Source of the DNA: Henricia sp. BOLD:AAB3569
Taxonomy: Eukaryota > Echinodermata > Asteroidea > Spinulosida > Echinasteridae
DNA: 64,000 bases
Direction: 5' to 3'
Assembly (NCBI GenBank): GCA_037783545.1
Contig: JBBELK010000024.1
Coordinates: 2,232,001-2,296,000, forward strand
In this document: one piece after another, positions 63,679-64,000 of the stretch
How positions within the stretch are numbered: position 1 is the stretch's first letter
Layout of the letters: each line of letters starts with the position of its first letter
The notes under the pieces: model-generated
The model's input: the letters and a program-made list of their open reading frames with translations, nothing else
Databases searched by the model: none
Told to the model about the DNA's origin: nothing
Translations under genes and position numbers: made by a program

Positions 63679-64000
63679 GATTGCTTTCCAGTGACGTCAC
63701 CCCTTCCATCCACCATTTTGGTTGTCATTTGTCATGACCCACGTGGCTCGAGTGACAACTGGCCAAAACAGCAATAAAAGCGCATTGGTTGCACTTACCA
63801 CTGTTACTTAACCTTGCATTATGTTGTTGCGCCATGGCTGTTGTATCGATAAAGATAAAAATGTATTTCTTCAGGCTAAACACTGTGATCAAGCTGCAGT
63901 GCATGCTGAATAATTTGAACGTATCGCAACGTGCGCGTGCGGCATCTACGAATGAAAGTACGCTGGTAAGTATATTTTACGCATGCCCATGTGCGTCTAG
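63679..64000. mobile_element. MITE, GATTGCTTTCCG family, cut by window end
   Basis: Starts GATTGCTTTCCAGTGACGTC and follows 4692-5106 base for base with small changes as far as GCCCATGTGCGTCTAG. Confidence 0.85.

Overview
This is nuclear DNA from an animal. Two split genes with GT-AG introns, tRNA-derived SINEs, a LINE reverse transcriptase and dozens of small inverted-repeat elements (MITEs) rule out a bacterium or virus. AT-rich DNA, frequent acatgtacatg runs and intronic MITEs suggest a marine invertebrate. An echinoderm or another invertebrate deuterostome is my best guess, at low to moderate confidence.

Gene 1 (+, 7716-38481) is a complete 19-exon dipeptidyl peptidase 4 family gene. All splice phases join to give 806 residues. 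It is a type II membrane protein with a short cytosolic tail, one membrane segment, a beta-propeller and an alpha/beta-hydrolase domain. The catalytic triad Ser664/Asp742/His774 has exactly the spacing of vertebrate DPP4, and the propeller Glu-Glu motif and substrate Arg are kept. The N-terminal tail, by contrast, resembles DPP6/DPP10.

Gene 2 (-, 63532 down to 50084) is a receptor-type protein tyrosine phosphatase of the R3 kind, cut at its 5' end by the window edge. Fourteen exons encode the membrane-proximal ectodomain with a furin-like site, the membrane segment, one phosphatase domain and a short tyrosine-containing tail. The catalytic Cys loop is intact, but the WPD loop reads WGD.

The two genes converge. 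Between their stop codons lie 11.6 kb, mostly filled by a compound satellite (41142-48480): 45-bp, 32-bp and about 31-bp monomers that share one core and change orientation repeatedly. The 32-bp block is a large inverted array that turns at about 45494, with a 1088-bp higher-order duplication on its left arm.

The introns and flanks are a dense layer of mobile DNA. I see several TTAA-flanked MITE families, a TA-flanked family group starting AATAGACC, Tc1/mariner-like, pogo-like, hAT-like and Mutator-like short elements, long hairpins, at least two SINE families, and a 5'-truncated LINE sitting inside a nest of DNA elements. I see no further protein gene. The two host genes need not work together: one trims N-terminal dipeptides outside the cell, the other removes phosphate from tyrosines inside it.
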